DNA from: Caprella mutica
Taxonomy: Eukaryota > Arthropoda > Malacostraca > Amphipoda > Caprellidae
NCBI GenBank assembly: GCA_947561585.1
Contig: CANNZV010002544.1
Coordinates: 120,389-184,388 of the forward strand
Length of the DNA stretch: 64,000 nucleotides
Direction of reading: 5' to 3'
The notes beneath the pieces are model-generated. The model saw only the letters and a program-made list of their open reading frames with translations, was not told the DNA's origin and did not search any database. A program made the translations under genes and the position numbers. Positions 59,105 through 64,000 of the stretch are shown piece after piece; the first letter of the stretch is position 1; each line of letters opens with the position of its first letter.

Positions 59105-59496
59105 AGCTTCGACTGAGATCATCGAAGCTAATTATATTAATACTGTAGTATCTTAAATAATTGATATCGATCAATGTGATGAATAAGAAATTTAATAAAA
59201 ATACTTGTTTTGACTTATTTAATAGCGTAATTTCCTTTTTATTCAACATACAAATATAACATGATCGTTTTTTTTATATTATATGAATATCGTTCAAATT
59301 ATTACATTTCATATTATTAATTTATTTAATCAAACAGAGCTTTAAATCGTAAAACTGAGTGGAATATGCGATATAAGACTGCTAAATTATAATCAAGTAA
59401 TAAGTTACTATTATACCTATCACATTTTCTTTACATATTTGCCAATATTTAATAAAACAACATAAAGGGAAGAATAGCTTCGACGATCTCAGTCGA
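59105..59496. mobile_element. Possible MITE with AGCTTCGACTGAGATC ends
   Basis: The left end AGCTTCGACTGAGATCATCG and right end CGACGATCTCAGTCGA are inverted repeats; each also has AGCTTCGA on its outer or inner side. The 340-bp inside is AT-rich and non-coding. Confidence 0.55.
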
Positions 59497-59811
59497 AAAA
59501 TAAGTCCACCTTTATACCGAATTGATTATATTTAGTAATGAAAGCATTCTGAATTGAAAAAAAAAAACATAAAATAGAATTATTAGCAATCTTATATATT
59601 GAGAAAATGTATTTTGAAATTCAAAATATATTTATATATATATTATTTAAAATTATAATTCATGTATGTTTGCAAAATAATATTTATCTCTAATTCACAA
59701 TATTTTATTTTGATATATTAAAAAAAAAATAAGAACATTTTTTATTAAACTCAATATTCGATAAGTTTTTACCACGAGTTTCCGGACTGTGTTTTAGATA
59801 CAGTAATTTAC

Positions 59812-60058
59812 CTACCTTATTTACCTTATTTACCTACCTTATTTACCTTATTTACCTGCCTTATTTACCTACCTTATTTACCCTATTTACATACCCTATT
59901 TACCTACCTTATTTACTTACCTTATTTACCTACCTTATTTACCCTATTTACCTACCTTATTTACCTACCTTATTTACTTACCTTATTTACCTACCTTATT
60001 TAACCTATTTAACTACTTTATTTACCTTATTTATCCTATTTACATTATTTACCTTATT
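59812..60058. repeat. TTTACCTACCTTA minisatellite
   Basis: Irregular tandem array of TTTACC, TACCTTA and TACCCTA words, about 250 bp. Confidence 0.85.
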
Positions 60059-62020
60059 TTGTAAAGTGTTTATTTTCTTCTTTTCCCCACTATCCGCAGA
60101 ATGAGAACACCGAGAATGTGAGTGACACTATAGAGATGTACTAAAGTACTGCAGCACATTATAGTGCAGTACATCAGTACAATGTACTGTGCCATACAAT
60201 GTTCTGTTGCTCTATATTAATTCTTAGTAGGAAACAATACGAACTTTATGAGCTTCTTCAAAATCAACGGGATTTTATTTATCGCTTATTTTCTAGCTTC
60301 TTGTTTTTGCTGCTTCTTTTTCGCTGTTCTGCTCCATCATATTTTTTTGGCTTAAAAGGACTTAAATTACAATGAGTAATTTGAAAGAACTTTGTTCCTA
60401 CGATAATGGTGTATCAATGTAGGTACTCACAATTCGAATTACGAGAAACCTGTTTTCATGAACGCAGTAAAAGGAACACCTTCGGATACCGATGACATAT
60501 ATAAATATAATTGAAAAATGAACTTAGTCAATTATCAAAACTTCAATTTTGCAAAAAAAGGAATTTGCAAATATCACGAATATGGCCACTAGTAATATTG
60601 CGACATTATCTTTTCAATTTCAATGCATCAATTGAACTTGTTTCGGTGCGATGAAATTCGTCTTTGAAAAATCCACACAAAAAGAAATCCATGGGCACCA
60701 GGACTGGTTAACGTTGTTAAATGGTTCCCTGTTATTCCTACATAGTGATCTGTTTCGTGTGGTTTGCGAATCCTTTGGTGCGCCTTATAGCTTCTACTAT
60801 AGCGATAATAAAGGTCATCTATTTGAACATTTGCAAAGTTATTTTATAAATCACATTTGTTTTCTGTATTTGAAGCCATTCCATTTGTTCATAATTACTG
60901 GTTTTCTCATCCTTTGAAGTGAGTATACACATTTTTGATACACACTGTACTTATGAAGTCATCTCTAATTAATATCTTGATGAAATAGTTTAATATATTT
61001 GCTGCATATTAGCTTTCTACTTTTTTAATGTAATAATAATAACAACAAAATTTTATTAGCATCAGTAATACCAAAAAGGAAATATACAAATACGAATACG
61101 GAACTTCAGTGAATACCATTTTGATAATTAGAATAGATTGTAAAAATTACTTTGCATGTATTTAGCTAATTAGTTATACACTATTTGGCAACTAATTACC
61201 CGAATTGTAATCACTGTAAACAATAAACTATTGCCTGCGCTCTCTTCATCTCCTAATTTCAAATAATAAAAAGTTTTTATCTTTTTCGAATATCAACTAA
61301 ATTATTATTGGTTAGAGCAATATTTAATATTTTGGTACAACTTTTCAGTTTGACTGAAACATATAGAAATTTATTTAAAAATGTTTAAATAGCAATAAAT
61401 GTTTATTATTTGTTTTCAGTAATTGCTATTAAATGTCTAAAGTGAAATATACTCATAATATTTCATTGAGTACATCTATAATATTGAGTAATAATTCTAT
61501 ATCTGAGGGTAGTACCTAAGTTTGGTTCTATAGTCTATATTGTTCCTGATGTACATAAATGATATGTTGTATTGTTTTAATGTATTGCTTTGTACATACT
61601 GGTATCATATGCCAATTGAATTTTTTTTTAAAGATTTTATACAATTTATCATTAATATTTTAATTGCATGAGCTGTATGTTATACTGAAATATACATATA
61701 ATAAAAATATTAGATTAGGTTTCGCTTAAAGATTTTTCTTGGCCGGGATTCATATTTTCTGTCATAGTTTTTCAATTTTTTTTTCAGTTTTGGTACTGTA
61801 TGCAGTATATTATGTTAATAGATATTATTATTTATTATATTATTATAAAATAGAATGATGCTTACTTGATGTTACTACAATGCATTTGATAGTAGCCTGT
61901 TCACTGTAAATTCTAATAAAACTACAGATTTCTAACAGATTTAAAGGAGGTATTTTAATCTGCCTAATTAAATTTGTAACGAACTTTGGTACGAATAAAG
62001 TTCTAAAAGAATTTCAAGGT
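60059..62020. other. No gene recognised
   Basis: AT-rich. A compound palindrome of AGTACTGCAGCAC/GTGCAGTAC words is at 60141-60195. An open frame of 88 codons (60651-60917, plus) lacks recognisable features and is not called. Confidence 0.4.
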
Positions 62021-62021
62021 G

Positions 62022-62077
62022 AGGCCATTTACGGTCCCCTCTCAATCTTCTGTGTCTCCACCATAACTTTCTCTCAG
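62022..62077. mobile_element. 65-bp miniature element, copy 3 (diverged)
   Basis: In reverse orientation: CCCCTCTCAATCTTCTGTG, then CCACCATAACTTTCTCTCAG. One end is well conserved, the other has diverged. Confidence 0.6.
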
Positions 62078-62593
62078 TTCTATAAAATAGATAGTACTAC
62101 ATTATTCATAAGAACTAACAGCCAATGCAAAGTTCTCAATCATGTCTATAGCGCCAAAATCACGATACTGACTGTTTATTCAGAGTCCATTGTTCTGCTG
62201 GCCAATGAGGTGCAGATTTAGGTTCAGTGTCACTAAGTTATTACTGTACACACCTTCCGTAGCTATGGCTACCGTACTACCCACATTAGCGTATTGTAAG
62301 CTAGGAATTAGAAAGAAAGATGCGTGTGTTGTTGTGCATATCAGAAACTAAGGCAAGTCATTAAAACTTAGTACAATTTATAGCACTGTCATAACTCCAA
62401 TAAATAGCTATTTCTCAACAGAGGCATTTTCGTACATGTAATTTACGTACATTTAATGGTATATCGTTAGAAAATTCAGTTTCTACCGTTCAGTTTTTGG
62501 GCAAAAAAGAAGAAACTTTCAACAAATAAATCAGCATTTTATGATTTATACGTCAATATACTGATAACTCGAAAATACATTTTTTCTTTGTTT

Positions 62594-62690
62594 AGTACTC
62601 TGCGTTGATACCACTGCTTATCTCTCTCTTTTCCTCCTCCTCCGTTGTTGTTGTTGAGAGAGATAAGCAGTGGTATCAACGCAGAGTACT
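62594..62690. other. PacBio SMRTbell adapter flanked by SMART-type primers (artefact)
   Basis: 62620-62664 is the SMRTbell hairpin adapter sequence (ATCTCTCTC stem, TTTTCCTCCTCCTCCG loop, GAGAGAGAT stem). It is flanked on both sides, in inverted orientation, by the 26-base SMART amplification primer (AAGCAGTGGTATCAACGC at 62665, its complement ending 62619). These are synthetic sequences used in low-input amplified libraries. The join at 62593/62594 therefore cannot be trusted as genomic. Confidence 0.97.
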
Positions 62691-63300
62691 CTATGGATCC
62701 AATGTGTAGTGTACATCGTCTGACAAAGACAAATCTTTAGTAAAAAATGGGTAAATTTAAAGGTTATAACTTTCTTGAACAGATGTCTTGAATAGATGTT
62801 GGGATAAAAGAGATTATGAAAATAACTTTTGTAATAATAATAATTCATAAAACTTTTCAATATTGAAAACTGAACAGGCTACAAAAATTCAAATTCACTT
62901 TAATTCAATCTATTTGTTCCAATGACTTTAAAACATGCTCAAGACTATATTTTATACAAAACGCATAATGTCACAACCCTAGTTCGTACTACAGTAGCAA
63001 GGGTCTTTAATTAAGTTAATACTGTAAACTCTGAAAAAAAAGGCAAATAATATAATTGTCTTGGGGCCCAATTGTCTTGTGGCCCCAATGTCTTGGGGTC
63101 CCCAATTATCTGGGGCCCCAATTATCCTGGGCCCCATTGTCGGCGGGCCCATCTGTCGGGGCCCCAATTGTCAGTCCATGCCTACCTGATATTCACAACG
63201 AACGGTGTACATTCTTTCTCTTTTGCAAGACTTAAAATTGACAATTTAGAAATAAAACGGATATTATATTGTATTGAACGATATTGAAACAAATATAGGC
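62691..63300 (+). other. Library insert, first pass
   Basis: A 610-bp insert between two adapter copies, repeated in reverse complement at 63397-64000 with many substitutions and indels of raw-read type. It includes a run of GGGGCCCCAATTGTC-type words (63062-63175). Its genomic location is unknown because both ends are adapters. Confidence 0.85.
63062..63175. repeat. GGGCCCCAATTGTC word array
   Basis: Seven or eight words of the type GGGGCCCCAATTGTCTT or GGGCCCATCTGTCGG. The same form of short-word array makes up the arms of the foldback elements at 28-36 kb. It appears again in reverse at about 63520-63640 because of the read artefact. Confidence 0.75.
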
Positions 63301-63396
63301 AGTACTCTGCGTTGATACCACTGCTTATCTCTCTCTTTTCCTCCTCCACCGTTGTTGTTGTGAGAGAGATAAGCAGTGGTATCAACGCAGAGTACT
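63301..63396. other. Second SMRTbell adapter with SMART-type primers (artefact)
   Basis: Same structure as at 62594: primer complement 63301-63326, hairpin 63327-63370 (with one base changed and one missing against the first copy), primer 63371-63396. It is the turning point of the palindrome. Confidence 0.97.
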
Positions 63397-64000
63397 GCCT
63401 AATATTAGTTTCAATACGTTCAATACAATATAATATCCGTTTTATTTCTAAATTGTCAATTTTACGTCATGCAAAAGATAAAGAATGTACCCCGTTCGTT
63501 GTGAATATCAGGTAGGCATGGACTGACAATTGGGCCCCGACAGATGGGCCCGCCGACAATGGGGCCCAGGATAACTTGGGCCCCAGATAATTGGGACCCC
63601 AAGACAATAGGGCCACACGACAATTGGGGCCCCAGACAATTATATTATTTGCCTTTTTTTCAGAGTTTACAGTATTAACTTAATTAAAGACCCCTTGCTA
63701 CTGTATACTAACTAGGGTTGTGACATTATGCGTTTTGTATAAAATATAGTCTTGAGCATGTTTAAATTATTGGAACAAATAGATTGAATTAAAGTTCATT
63801 TGAATTTAGAAGCCTGTTCAGTATTTCAATATGAAAAGTTTTAAGAATTATTATTTTACAAAATTCTTATCATCATCTCATATTATCCCAACAACATATT
63901 CAAACAACTGTTCAAGCAATTTATACCCTCTAAAATTTACCCATTTTTTACTACATATTAGTCTTTGTCAGACGATGTACCCAACACATTGGCTCCATAG
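63397..64000 (-). other. Library insert, second pass (reverse complement)
   Basis: Reverse complement of 62691-63300: it begins GCCTAATATTAGTTTCAATA, complementary to the end of the first pass, and reaches CAATGTGTTGGGTACATCG (read in reverse) at the window end. The differences are typical of uncorrected long reads, so this half carries no independent genomic information. Confidence 0.95.

Noticed and set aside
60651..60917. 88-codon plus-strand frame
   Set aside because: No recognisable domain, no splice or promoter context, and chance frames of this size are expected.
62618..62860. 80-codon minus-strand frame
   Set aside because: It begins inside the synthetic adapter sequence.

Overview
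The window is AT-rich animal DNA. Genes have spliceosomal introns, short exons and conserved metazoan products, and the intergenic DNA is packed with miniature transposons, foldback elements and satellites. An arthropod, perhaps a hemipteran or other small insect, fits best: clip-less CUB plus trypsin proteases, a piggyBac-type MITE, a degenerate mariner-like transposase and a Penelope-like fragment. This is an inference; no marker fixes the species.

Layout. 1-4.2 kb: two candidate alternative last exons of a penta-EF-hand (ALG-2/PDCD6-like) gene on the + strand, between copies of a dispersed repeat (called family A here). 4.95-6.0 kb: the core snRNP protein Sm D2 on the - strand, first exon not found. 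6-15 kb: repeats, namely a tRNA-related SINE, nested hAT-like MITEs, a piggyBac-type MITE, a 52-bp GC-richer array and a head-to-head pair of family A. 15.4-21.95 kb: a complete 11-coding-exon PRPF39 gene on the - strand. 22-24.4 kb: nested MITEs whose 8-bp target duplications can be read directly. 25.6-26.1 kb: a mariner-type transposase remnant.

26.9-28.1 kb and 40.9-42.2 kb hold two single-exon secreted CUB plus trypsin-fold paralogues on the - strand. The second has a complete catalytic triad; the first has lost two triad residues and the activation site. Between them, 28.6-36.7 kb is a nearly end-to-end chain of foldback elements whose inverted arms are made of short tandem 'words' (13-31 bp), one of them with a clear 8-bp target duplication. 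A Penelope-like reverse transcriptase fragment follows at 37.2 kb.

49.1-51.1 kb is an intact BED-finger hAT-type transposase or domesticated ZBED-like gene. 53.4-54.7 kb is a 70-bp satellite carrying repeated TGACGTCA octamers, and 55.4-57.4 kb is a 31-bp satellite. The rest to 62.6 kb is AT-rich sequence without recognisable genes.

62,594-64,000 is not natural sequence organisation. It contains two copies of the PacBio SMRTbell hairpin adapter flanked by SMART-type amplification primer sites, and the 610-bp insert is read forward and then backward. It is an untrimmed read carried into the assembly. Two of the conserved genes (Sm D2 and PRPF39) work in the spliceosome, one in Sm ring assembly and one in the U1 snRNP; their proximity is probably coincidental.
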